From positions 1 through 64,000 of the forward strand of contig NZ_PVTY01000009.1 of assembly GCF_003003175.1 (NCBI RefSeq): 64,000 bases of DNA, in the 5' to 3' direction. The position numbers and the translations under genes are program-made. Within the stretch, counting starts at the first letter, position 1; each line of letters starts with the position of its first letter. The notes under the pieces are model-generated. The model ran no database searches. It was not told the origin of the DNA and saw nothing but the letters and a program-made list of their open reading frames with translations. Of the stretch, positions 35,279-44,225 are shown piece after piece. This DNA comes from Nesterenkonia sandarakina. Its GTDB lineage: Bacteria; Actinomycetota; Actinomycetes; Actinomycetales; Micrococcaceae.

Positions 35279-36442
35279 ATGCGACTCTCTGCCGAGGCTC
35301 TGGCTCCGCTGCTGCACGGCGCGCTGGAGCACGAGGTCACCTCGCGGGGCCTGCTGCCCTGGCGGCTGCCCGCCGCCGCCCGGCGACAGACCACCGACCC
35401 TGGAGTCGCGCGCGTCGCGGCGGAGCCCAGCGGGGTGCACCTCGACTTCCGCACCGAGGCCACCGATATCGTGCTCCTCACCCACCCGACGCGGGAGCTC
35501 ACCGGCGACGAGGCCGTCGACGCCGCCGTCTACGACGTGGTCGTCGACGGGGAGCTCTATGCCCAGCTCCGCGCGCCGGTCCAGGGCGTCGGCACCACCC
35601 GGCGCGGGGACCCGATCACCGGCGAGGTCGCCAGCACCGGCGGCGCGGACGCCCGGATCGAGCTGCTGCCGCTGCCTCCGGGCACCCACGACGTGCAGAT
35701 CTGGCTGCCGCACGAGGAGCGGACCGAGCTCATCGGGCTCGAGACCGACGCCGAGCTGAGCCCCAGCGTCGCTGCGGGGAAGACCCGCTGGCTGCACCAC
35801 GGCAGCTCGATCAGCCACGGCTTCGCGGTCTCCCACCCGACCGGCACCTAGCCCGTGGTCGCCGCCCGCACGGCCGGGGTCCGGCTGACCAACCTCGGGC
35901 TCGCCGGTCAGGCGATGCTGGACCCGTTCACGGCCCGGACCATCCGCGCGGCGGAGGCCGACGTGATCAGTCTCAAGCTGGGGATCAACATCACCAACGG
36001 AGACACCATGCGGCTGCGCACCTTCATCCCGGCGGTGCACGGCTTCCTCGACACCATCCGCGAGGGCCGCCACGCGCAGACCCCGCTGCTGCTGATCTCC
36101 CCGCTCCACTGCGCGATCCAGGAGACCCGGCCCGGCCCGCTGCAGATGGAGCTGCTGGAATCCGGGCGTCGCTTCACCTCGATGGGAAGCTCGGAGGACG
36201 TGGCCTCCGGCAAGCTCACCCTGCAGGTGATCCGCCGCACGCTGCGCGAGATCGTCGAGGTGCGCCGTGAGGATGATCCGGGGCTGCACTTCCTCGACGG
36301 CCTCGAGCTCTTCGGGGAGGCCGACGAGGCCGAGCTGCCGATGAGTGATCAGCTGCATCCCGACACCGAGGCGCAGCTGCGCATCGGGCGGCGCTTCGCG
36401 AATGTTGCACTCGCCCCCGGGGGGCCGCTGAACCTGGGATGA
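35279..36442 (+). pseudogene. SGNH/GDSL hydrolase interrupted by one amber codon
   Basis: A single frame from ATG 35279 runs to TGA 36442 with only one stop, TAG at 35849-35851. The first half holds an N-terminal beta domain and the catalytic block HHGSSISHG; the second holds NLGLAGQAMLDPFTART, SLKLGINI and the Asp/His pair in SDQLHPDTE. Relatives have Trp (TGG) after the Thr at the stop, so one G to A change explains it. Read through, the protein would be 386 residues with all catalytic residues. The TGA overlaps the next ATG, so the ABC genes may be coupled to it. Confidence 0.75.
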
Positions 36443-38370
36443 TCGGAGGCGTGCTTCTGCAAGACATGCCTCCGCGCGCCTGGATCACCACCGCCCTGCA
36501 ATGGGTCCGCACAATCGCGCTGACCACCCTGTTCCTCGCGCTCGGCCGGGTCCTGGATGCCGCGCTCGACGAAGCCGACACCACCGGCGCGCTGATCCTC
36601 GGTGCGGTCGCAGGTGCAGTGGCGGTGACCTGCTCGGGCATCGCCGCGGCCGTGCCGCCGCGGCTCCGGGCGGTGGAGGAGCAGCGCTGGCGCGGCAGCG
36701 GCATCCGGGCAGCACTTGACCGTGATCCGGCGGCCGCAGCCTCTGGCGCCTCCACTGGCCCCGCGCGGCCCACTTCCCCCGGTCACGCCGCCGCAGTCGG
36801 TGGGCCTCCGCACGGTCGCACCGACGGTGCCCGACCTGGTGCCGGCCCCAGTGGCGGCCGACCCGGTGGCGGGCCCCCTGGTGGCGGACGACCCGGCACG
36901 GGTGAGGCCGACCTGCTCACCGGCGGCGTGGAGCGGATCGCGGAATACCGCGCGGAGTTCCTGGGTCCGGCACTGGCGGCGTTCACCGCCCCGGCGCTGG
37001 TGCTGCTGATGCTGGGGATCTTCGTGGACCCGGTGATCGCCGTCGTGCTGCTGGTGCTGGTGCTGCTGGTCCCGGTGCTGGTCCGGTTCTTCCTCGCGCG
37101 CTTCCGCGGACCCACCGCGGCCTACCGCCGTCTCGCGGGGCAGGCCACGGCGAAGTTCCAGGAGGTGCTGCGCTCGCTCGGCGGCCTGGTGCTGCTCGGA
37201 GCCGAGGACGCCGGCCGGCGCAGCGTGGCCGAAGCCGCCGCGGCCCTGCGGGTCCAGGCGGTGGCCCTGCTCAAGCGCAGCCAGCTGATGATCCTGGTCA
37301 ACGATGCGCTCTTCTCCCTGGTGATGATCACCGCCGCCGTGGCACTGGCCCTGTGGCGCTTCGACGGCGGAATGATCACCGCCGGCGGGTTCCTCGCCGT
37401 GGTGCTGCTCGCCACGCTGCTCTATGAACCGATCGACAAGCTCGGCCGCTCCTTCTACGTGGCCATGGCCGGGCGGACTCAGCAGGGCCTGTTCACCCAG
37501 ACGCTCACGACGCCGACGTCGACAACATCGACAACACCCTCGACGACGTCGCCCGGTGCCGCCTCGGCGGATCTTCCTGCGGCAGAGACGCCGACGGAGA
37601 CACCGACGGTGACACCGAGCCTGACGTCGGACGAACCCGCCCCCGAACGTGCCGAGCTGCTGCGCCTGGAGGATCTCGGCGTGGAGCGCGGCGGACGCAG
37701 CGTGCTGCGCGGGGTCACACTCAGCGTCCCGCGCGGCGCCGCGGTCGCCGTCGTCGGCCCCTCCGGTGCCGGCAAGTCCACCTTGGCCGCGGTGCTCCAG
37801 GGGCTGTTCCCCGCAGCGTCGGGCCAGCTGCTGCTCGAAGGACGCCCCGCCGACTCCGCGGCGCTGCAGCAGGCCGCGGTCACGGTGCCGCAGAAGCCGT
37901 TCATCTTCTCCGGCACCGTGGCGGAGAACCTCCGCCTGGCCCGCCCGGAGGCCTCCGAGGACCAGCTCTGGGAGGCGCTCGCGCAGGCGCGCCTGGACGC
38001 GGAGATCGCCGCGAAGCCGCACGGCCTGGACACCCAGGTCGGCGAGGACGGCGGCTCGCTCTCCGGAGGGCAGATCCGCCGCCTCGCGATCGCCCGTGCC
38101 CTGCTCTCCGGCGCGAAGCTGCTGATCCTCGACGAGCCCACCGCTGACCTGGATCGCCGGGCCGAACGCCTGGTCGATGAGTCCCTGCGCAGCCTCGCCG
38201 GAGATCACACGCTGGTCATCATCGCGCACCGGCTCGCGACCACCCGCTGGGCCGACCAGGTGCTGGTGCTCGAGGCCGGATCCACCGCGGCGCTGGGCAC
38301 TCCCGACGAGCTGCTCGCCCAGACCGGCTACTACGCGCAGGCCACTGCAGGCGAAGGAGAAGACCGATGA
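36439..38370 (+). CDS. cydD: CydD-like ABC exporter half (membrane plus ATPase)
   Basis: It is a fused permease-ATPase of the thiol-exporter type (CydDC exports cysteine or similar thiols). Two helices lie in residues 1-75. A long Gly/Pro/Ala-rich segment (about 96-160) replaces the usual cytoplasmic loop. Then come SGGVERIAEYRAEFLGP-like coupling sequence and four helices, a Thr/Pro-rich linker (about 352-398), and the ATPase with Walker A GPSGAGKS, signature LSGGQIRRLAIARAL and Walker B LLILDEPTADLD. The low-complexity insert is unusual for the family. It overlaps the next gene by four bases. No cydAB genes are in view, so the symbol is tentative. Confidence 0.8.
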   Translation: MIGGVLLQDMPPRAWITTALQWVRTIALTTLFLALGRVLDAALDEADTTGALILGAVAGAVAVTCSGIAAAVPPRLRAVEEQRWRGSGIRAALDRDPAAAASGASTGPARPTSPGHAAAVGGPPHGRTDGARPGAGPSGGRPGGGPPGGGRPGTGEADLLTGGVERIAEYRAEFLGPALAAFTAPALVLLMLGIFVDPVIAVVLLVLVLLVPVLVRFFLARFRGPTAAYRRLAGQATAKFQEVLRSLGGLVLLGAEDAGRRSVAEAAAALRVQAVALLKRSQLMILVNDALFSLVMITAAVALALWRFDGGMITAGGFLAVVLLATLLYEPIDKLGRSFYVAMAGRTQQGLFTQTLTTPTSTTSTTPSTTSPGAASADLPAAETPTETPTVTPSLTSDEPAPERAELLRLEDLGVERGGRSVLRGVTLSVPRGAAVAVVGPSGAGKSTLAAVLQGLFPAASGQLLLEGRPADSAALQQAAVTVPQKPFIFSGTVAENLRLARPEASEDQLWEALAQARLDAEIAAKPHGLDTQVGEDGGSLSGGQIRRLAIARALLSGAKLLILDEPTADLDRRAERLVDESLRSLAGDHTLVIIAHRLATTRWADQVLVLEAGSTAALGTPDELLAQTGYYAQATAGEGEDR

Positions 38371-40049
38371 TCGCTCACCTGTTGAAGCTGGCCAAGGGCT
38401 CGGCGGGGCTGCTGGGGCTCTCCGCGCTCGCGCGCACGCTGACCCTGCTCTGCGGCGCCGCGCTGCTGGTCTTCCCGGCCTGGCTGGTCGGACGTCTCGC
38501 CGACGATCAGGACATCCCGCCGCTGGGCACCGTCATCGCGGTGATGATCGGCCTGGCCGCCGCCAAGGGGCTCACCCGCTACGCCGAGCAGCTCTCCGGG
38601 CACACCGCGGCCTTCGCGCTGCTGGAGCAGCTGCGCGTCCGGCTCTACGAGAAGCTGATCCCGCTCGCCCCCGCCGTGACCGCCTCACGGGGCAGCGGCC
38701 GGCTGCTCTCGGCCGCCACCCGCGACGTGGACCGGGTCGAGGTCTTCTTCGCGCACACCCTGGCCCCGGTGGTGACAGCGGTGCTGATCCCAGCCGCCGC
38801 CGTCGTGCTGACCTGGAGCCTGACCGGCTCCGCGCTCGGAGGCGCGCTGCTGGTCATCTATCTGACCGCTGCGGCCACGTTGATCGGCATCGGACGCCGG
38901 GGCGGACGCGCGACCAGCACCGCCCAGGTCCGCGCGCGCGGTGCGCTGGCCCAGGAGATCAGCGACGATCTGCGCGGCCGTGAAGAGATCACGATCTTCG
39001 GGGCACAGGAGCAGCGCGCTCAACGGGTGGACCGTCTCGGCGCACAGATCGGCGCAGGCTCCCGCGGCGCCTCGGTGCTGCTGGGACTCCGTGCGGCGGC
39101 CGGTCAGGGCTGGCAGGTGCTCGCCCTGTTCGTGCTGCTGCTGCTCGGACTGCCGCAGGCCCAGGACGGCGTGATCGGCTACACCGAGCTGCTGCTGGTG
39201 CTGGCCCTGGTGCCCGGCACCGCCCCGGCGCTGGCCGCGATCGAGGCGCTGGGCATCTCGCTGCCGGCGGCCCTGGCCTCCGCGGCGAACCTGCGCGAGC
39301 TCGAGGAGAGCGCCCCCGAGGTCACCGAGCCCACCTCCCCGGTTGAGGTGCGCACCGAGCAGGACGGCGCCGCCTCGGTGTCCTTCCGAGCGGTGAGCTT
39401 CGGCTACCCCGGCACCGAGCGTGAGGTGCTGCACGACGTCGACCTGCACATCGAGCCGGGGCAGGTGGCCGCCGTCGTCGGAGTCAGCGGATCGGGCAAG
39501 TCCACCCTGGCCTCGCTGCTGGCCCGCGTCTGGGACCCGCAGGCCGGTCAGGTCCGGCTCGGCGGCACCGACGTGCGCGACCTCTCCCTGGCCTCGCTGC
39601 GCGCGCACATCACCGTGGTGGAGCAACGTCCCGTGATGATCAGCGGCAGCATCCGCGAGAACCTGGTGCTGGGCAGTCCGGGGGCCACCGAGGACCAGAT
39701 CCTCGCCGCCTGCCGGTCGGCCTGCCTGGCCGCCGACATCGACGCGATGCCCCAGGGCCTGGACACCCAGCTCGGCGCGGAGGGCGCGCGGCTCTCCGGC
39801 GGTCAGGCACAGCGGCTGGCGCTGGCCCGCGGGTACCTGCGGCGCAGCCCGGTGCTGATCCTCGATGAGATCACCTCGGCCCAGGATCCGCTCACCCAGG
39901 CGGAGATCCTGCGCCGGATGCCCGAGGCCACCAGCGCCACGGTGATCATGATCGCCCACCGCAGCGCCGTGCTGCGCCACGTGGACGCCGTCTACGAGAT
40001 CGACGCCGGGAAGATCAGAGCAGCAGCTCTGCCAGCAGCGGGAGCGTGA
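38367..40049 (+). CDS. cydC: CydC-like ABC exporter half (membrane plus ATPase)
   Basis: It is the partner of the preceding half-transporter; the ATGA overlap implies coupled translation and a heterodimer. Six membrane helices lie in about 1-290, with SRGSGRLLSAATRDVDRVEVFFAHTLAP and EEITIFGAQEQRAQRV as typical CydC-like coupling segments. The ATPase has Walker A GVSGSGKST, signature LSGGQAQRLALARGYL and Walker B VLILDEITSAQD, where Asp-Glu-Ile replaces the common Asp-Glu-Pro. The 3' end overlaps the convergent AEC gene by 35 bases. Confidence 0.85.
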   Translation: MIAHLLKLAKGSAGLLGLSALARTLTLLCGAALLVFPAWLVGRLADDQDIPPLGTVIAVMIGLAAAKGLTRYAEQLSGHTAAFALLEQLRVRLYEKLIPLAPAVTASRGSGRLLSAATRDVDRVEVFFAHTLAPVVTAVLIPAAAVVLTWSLTGSALGGALLVIYLTAAATLIGIGRRGGRATSTAQVRARGALAQEISDDLRGREEITIFGAQEQRAQRVDRLGAQIGAGSRGASVLLGLRAAAGQGWQVLALFVLLLLGLPQAQDGVIGYTELLLVLALVPGTAPALAAIEALGISLPAALASAANLRELEESAPEVTEPTSPVEVRTEQDGAASVSFRAVSFGYPGTEREVLHDVDLHIEPGQVAAVVGVSGSGKSTLASLLARVWDPQAGQVRLGGTDVRDLSLASLRAHITVVEQRPVMISGSIRENLVLGSPGATEDQILAACRSACLAADIDAMPQGLDTQLGAEGARLSGGQAQRLALARGYLRRSPVLILDEITSAQDPLTQAEILRRMPEATSATVIMIAHRSAVLRHVDAVYEIDAGKIRAAALPAAGA

Positions 40050-41067
40050 GCAGGCAGGCCAGCGTGCTGGTCACCAGGATCGACGCGGCGAGTCGGCCGT
40101 CGCCCTCATACTGCTGGGCGAAGACGTAGACCGTGGTGGACGAGGGCATGGCGGCGATGATGATCAGGGTGCCCGCCCAGATCGGTCCCAGCTGGTCATA
40201 GAAGGGCAGCACGGCCAGCCAGGTCAGCACCGGCAGGAGCAGGATCTTGCCCAGCGTGCCCAGCACGATCAGACGCTTGGGCACGCCCCCGCTGCGGATC
40301 CCCTCGATCGCGGGATGCAGCGCCAGACCCACGCAGAACAGCGCCAGCGGGACCGCGGTCTGACCGAGCAGGCTCACGGATTCATTGATCATCGCCGGGA
40401 GTCCCAGCGGGCTGAAGACCACCAGCAGTGCCAGCGCCATGGCGATGAACACCGGGTTCAGCAGCAGCGCGCGCCTCAGGATCGGCCCGATCTGGGTGCG
40501 CAGCAGATGCCCGACGCCGCCGGTCTTCGGCGCGCGCCCCGATCGGCCGGCCGCAGCGGGGACGTCCGTCGACTCTTCGGCGGCGGCCTGCTCGGCCGCG
40601 CTGGACTGCTCGGTGCGGGCGGCCACGATGGTGCGGACCAGCGGGTAGCCGTTGAGGTAGATCAGGTTGTGCAGCATGTGCACGATCCCCGCGGCAAGGC
40701 CTGCCTCGGGACCGAACACGCTGATCGCCACCGGGATCCCGAAGTATCCGACATTGCCGAAGCTTCCGGCCAGCGAGGTCGACGCCGCGCCCTCCCGTCC
40801 CCGGGCGCCGAGCAGATGGCTGCCGTAGTAGAGCCCGACGGAGACCAGCGGCGTGACGACGGCGACGACGGCCACCGCGAGCCACGGGAAGCCCGCGGTG
40901 GGCGGAGCGGTGACCATCGCGGTGTAGATGAAGGTGGGCAGCGCGAAGTAGAACAGGAACCCGTTGAGCTGATCCCGGGCGCCCAGGAAGCGCGGGACGA
41001 ACCCGGCGGCGAACCCGACGCCGATCACCAGGAACATCGGGCCGATGACGGCGAGCATCTCAAGCAT
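40015..41067 (-). CDS. AEC (auxin efflux carrier) family transporter
   Basis: It is a secondary transporter of 350 residues with about ten membrane helices in two halves (LAVIGPMFLVIGVGFAAGFV; VSVGLYYGSHLL; GNVGYFGIPVAISVFG; LGQTAVPLALFCVGLAL; MPSSTTVYVFAQQYEGD). GNVGYFG is the typical AEC half-helix motif. A 40-residue Ala/Glu/Ser-rich loop separates the halves. Family members move organic acids or amino acids; the substrate here is unknown. The start at 41067 has GAGG upstream. Confidence 0.88.
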   Translation of the reverse strand: MLEMLAVIGPMFLVIGVGFAAGFVPRFLGARDQLNGFLFYFALPTFIYTAMVTAPPTAGFPWLAVAVVAVVTPLVSVGLYYGSHLLGARGREGAASTSLAGSFGNVGYFGIPVAISVFGPEAGLAAGIVHMLHNLIYLNGYPLVRTIVAARTEQSSAAEQAAAEESTDVPAAAGRSGRAPKTGGVGHLLRTQIGPILRRALLLNPVFIAMALALLVVFSPLGLPAMINESVSLLGQTAVPLALFCVGLALHPAIEGIRSGGVPKRLIVLGTLGKILLLPVLTWLAVLPFYDQLGPIWAGTLIIIAAMPSSTTVYVFAQQYEGDGRLAASILVTSTLACLLTLPLLAELLL

Positions 41068-41139
41068 CAGGACCTCGTGTGTGGCAGCGGGTGACGGTGG
41101 ACGTCATGGCCGGTGTGGCGGGCGTGGCGGGCGCCGGCG

Positions 41140-42585
41140 TCACCAGCGCAGCTTCCATGAGGCCTGCCGGCCGAGGCCGGGCAGAGCGAACGTGTCGGGC
41201 CGCCCGCGGGTGACACCGGCCAGCGGGTCGGTCTCCCCCAGATCCGGGTCGCCCGGTGCGGAGGTGAGCCGAGGGAGGCTGCGTACGTCGTCCTCGGGTG
41301 CACCGGGGTTCGCGGCGGCGCGCTCAAGCTCACGATCCCGAGCGCGCTCCCGCTCGAGGTCTCGGGTCCGGGTTCGGACGATGTCCTTCTCGGGGTCCAG
41401 GATCTCGCGGACCACCTGGACCATCAGGTAGATCAGCGTGGCCATGTGGCCCAGGATCCCGAGATGATACGCCCAGTCGATGAGGACGGTGCCGCCGGCG
41501 AACTCCCCGCCGGAGGTGATCTTGGCGCTCATCATCCACACCGAGACCCAGTGGTAGACCTCCGCGATCTGCCAGACCAGGTAGCCGCGGACCTTCGGGC
41601 GGGCCAGCACGAGCAGCGGGATCAGCCACATCACGAACTGCGGGGAGTAGACCTTGCCCAGCAGCAGGAAGCTGGCGACGATCAGGAAGGCCAGCTGCGC
41701 CATCCGCGGCCGGGTCGGGGCGGCCCAGCCGAGGTAGGCCACGCCGAAGCAGCACAGCAGGAAGAGGCCGTTGGAGAGCAGCGAGAATCCGGCACCGTCC
41801 AGCGGCAGCCAGGTGAAGAACAGCCAGACCGAGGAGAAGCTGACGTCGCGCTCGGAGGAGAATCGGTAGAAGGTGGACCACTGCTCGAACTGCAGGAGCA
41901 TGAAGGGCAGGTTCACCGCCAGCCAGGTGATCACCGCGGCGAGCGTGGTCGCGGCGAAGGAGCGCAGCCGTCCGCTGCGCAGGCACAGCACCAGGATCGC
42001 GCCGAGGAAGAACAGCGGGTAGAGCTTCATCGCGGCGCCCAGCCCGATCAGCACTCCGGCCCAGACCGGATGGGACCGTCCCCAGAGCAGCAGCGCCAGC
42101 GCGCCGAGGAACACCGCCCACATGTCCCAGTTGATCGAGAGCGAGAGGATGATCCCCGGCGCCAGGGCCACCATCAGTGCGTCCTGGCGGCGATGTCCCG
42201 CGGTGGAGTATGCGGTCGCCAGCACCACGCCGAGCCAGCAGAGGACCACGGCGAGGTGGTTGAGGTCGTAGAACGCCAGGATCCGCTCGTCGGTGATGCC
42301 CTCCCCGGGGACCAGCAGCGCCAGCACCCCGGCGACCATCACCAGCAGCACCGGGTACTCCATGACCTGATCCGCCGGGACGTCGTCGACGAACGGGAAG
42401 AGCCCCTCGGCGAGCCCGCGCTGGCTGAACAGCAGCGAGAAGTCGGAGTAGCACATGTGGATGTGCTGGTCGGGGTCGGTCCAGCCGTTGATCCGGCACC
42501 ACTGCACGGCCACGACGGACAGCGCGGCGCCGAGGGTGGTGGCGGCGAGCAGCAGCCAGAGCAGTCGGGAGCCGGGGAGCTTCAC
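41140..42585 (-). CDS. GT87 (DUF2029)-type mannosyltransferase, membrane
   Basis: It is a GT-C polytopic glycosyltransferase of 481 residues using a polyprenyl-phosphate sugar. The GTG at 42585 overlaps the upstream stop (GTGA) and gives an N-terminal membrane helix (LLWLLLAATTLGAALSVVAV). An acidic first loop, CRINGWTDPDQHIHMCYSDF, carries the Asp residues expected for catalysis. GEGITDERILAFYDLNH and KVYSPQFVMWLIPLLVLA are typical of this family. The C-terminus is a long Arg/Glu-rich cytoplasmic tail. It is the last of three GT-C genes that probably build lipomannan or a related envelope mannan. Confidence 0.8.
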   Translation of the reverse strand: MKLPGSRLLWLLLAATTLGAALSVVAVQWCRINGWTDPDQHIHMCYSDFSLLFSQRGLAEGLFPFVDDVPADQVMEYPVLLVMVAGVLALLVPGEGITDERILAFYDLNHLAVVLCWLGVVLATAYSTAGHRRQDALMVALAPGIILSLSINWDMWAVFLGALALLLWGRSHPVWAGVLIGLGAAMKLYPLFFLGAILVLCLRSGRLRSFAATTLAAVITWLAVNLPFMLLQFEQWSTFYRFSSERDVSFSSVWLFFTWLPLDGAGFSLLSNGLFLLCCFGVAYLGWAAPTRPRMAQLAFLIVASFLLLGKVYSPQFVMWLIPLLVLARPKVRGYLVWQIAEVYHWVSVWMMSAKITSGGEFAGGTVLIDWAYHLGILGHMATLIYLMVQVVREILDPEKDIVRTRTRDLERERARDRELERAAANPGAPEDDVRSLPRLTSAPGDPDLGETDPLAGVTRGRPDTFALPGLGRQASWKLRW

Positions 42586-44225
42586 GTGGTGTCCTTCTCG
42601 TAGATGTCCTCGGCCGCCCAGGAGGTGCGCGGCGGGGTCAATCCTCTCAGCCGCTGCCACCCGTGCTGCGCATTCCAGCGCTGGGAGCGTCGCCGCATGT
42701 CGAAGAACTCAGTGGTGTTGGGGTCCAGGAAGACCACATAGATCAGATACAGCGTGACCACCGCGATCGCGATGGTGTTGATCGCCGTGGCGTTGATCCA
42801 CTGGGCCACCGAGAGCTGACCGACCATGGAGAGCAGCACCATCACGGTGAAGACGGTGGTCACCAGCACCAGGACGCGTCCGCGGTAGACATGGACCACC
42901 GCGTAGAACGGCAGCAGCCAGAGCAGATACCAGGGCTGGATGATCGAGGAGGTCAGCACCACCACGGTGAGCCCGTAGCCGGCCCAGAGGACCGGGTTCC
43001 CGACGGTGCGTCGCAGCAGCATCCACGCGAGCACGCCGCCGGCCGCGGCGCGCGCCAGCGTGTAGACGAAGTCGGTGACCACGGCGGCCTCCACACCGGT
43101 CAGCGCCTGCGCGGCGGCGCCGAGTCCGATCCCGATCAGGCCCACCGGTGCGGCCTGCAGCACCGCGGCCCCGGCGCCGAGCGCGGCGGCGATCCAGCCC
43201 AGCCCGATGCCCAGCGCCGCGCCGCCGGCGACCAGCAGCACGGCTGCTGACGTGCCGCCGATCGCCCACTCGCGGAACCGATCGCGCAGCGCGGCGGTGC
43301 TGCGCAGCGGGAGCAGCAGGATGAACGGCAGCACCACGATGGCGATCGGCTTCACCGCGATCGCCGAGACCACCAGCACGGTGCACAGCAGCCGCCTGCG
43401 GCGGAGCCCGGCGAGCGTGCCGGCGAGCATCAGGCCGATCATCAGCGCATCGTTGTGCGCCGCCGGGATGAACACCAGCAGGGTCATCGGGTTCAGCAGG
43501 CACACCCACAGCGCCCAGGAGGGCTCCGAGCCGAAGGCCTTCGCCAGGCGCGGGATGCAGTAGAGCATCAGCGCGATGCCGAGCAGGGAAAACATGCGGA
43601 ACAGCGCGATGGCGATCTCCGGGACCCCGCCGGAGACGAACCAGACCAGCTGCGCGAGCACCAGGAACAGCGGGCCGTAGGGCGACGGGGACTCGGCCCA
43701 GAGCCCGTCGGCGCCCTCCATGAACCAGCCGGGAAGCTCAGAGACCCCGTCCTCATACGGGTTCAGTCCCGCGTGCAGCACGCGGCCCTGCGCCAGGTAG
43801 GAGAAGACGTCGCGGGAGAAGATCGGCAGGGTGAACATCAGCGGGGTGGCCCACATCAGCAGCGTCCGGAGCATCACCGGGGTCGCCCGGGCGGACCAGG
43901 ACCCCACCCGCTGGGACAGACGCAGCCAGGACCGCAGGAGCAGCAGCGCACCGAAGACCAGCAGCACCGTGCAGGTGACCACGCCGGCCGTCGTCGTGCG
44001 CAGCGGCAGCAGCACCGGGTTCAGCGCCAGCAGCGACTGCGGGGTCATCGCCAGCCAGCCGACCCCCCAGGAGCCGAGCATGATCATGATCGAGGCGAGC
44101 AGTCCCTGCCGGGCGGTGTGCGAGGCCGCGGCCTCCTCCCCGCCGATGAGCCAGGCGGTCGGCGGCCACTGGCCAAGGAACGAGCGGGCGCGCAGCGCGT
44201 TGCGGGAGACGAGATTAGCGCGCAC
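42582..44225 (-). CDS. MptB-like alpha-1,6-mannosyltransferase (547 aa)
   Basis: It is a polyprenol-phosphomannose-dependent GT-C enzyme with about 13 membrane helices. The family block LPIFSRDVFSYLAQGRVL lies after the third helix, with the Arg-Asp pair expected at the active site, followed by GLNPYEDGV, SPYGPLFL, NPMTLLVFIPAAHNDALMIG and IIQPWYLLWLLPF. It is the middle gene of the three and overlaps both neighbours (4 and 11 bases), so the set is one coupled operon. Which linkage it makes is inferred from the mycobacterial/corynebacterial family. Confidence 0.85.
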   Translation of the reverse strand: MRANLVSRNALRARSFLGQWPPTAWLIGGEEAAASHTARQGLLASIMIMLGSWGVGWLAMTPQSLLALNPVLLPLRTTTAGVVTCTVLLVFGALLLLRSWLRLSQRVGSWSARATPVMLRTLLMWATPLMFTLPIFSRDVFSYLAQGRVLHAGLNPYEDGVSELPGWFMEGADGLWAESPSPYGPLFLVLAQLVWFVSGGVPEIAIALFRMFSLLGIALMLYCIPRLAKAFGSEPSWALWVCLLNPMTLLVFIPAAHNDALMIGLMLAGTLAGLRRRRLLCTVLVVSAIAVKPIAIVVLPFILLLPLRSTAALRDRFREWAIGGTSAAVLLVAGGAALGIGLGWIAAALGAGAAVLQAAPVGLIGIGLGAAAQALTGVEAAVVTDFVYTLARAAAGGVLAWMLLRRTVGNPVLWAGYGLTVVVLTSSIIQPWYLLWLLPFYAVVHVYRGRVLVLVTTVFTVMVLLSMVGQLSVAQWINATAINTIAIAVVTLYLIYVVFLDPNTTEFFDMRRRSQRWNAQHGWQRLRGLTPPRTSWAAEDIYEKDTT

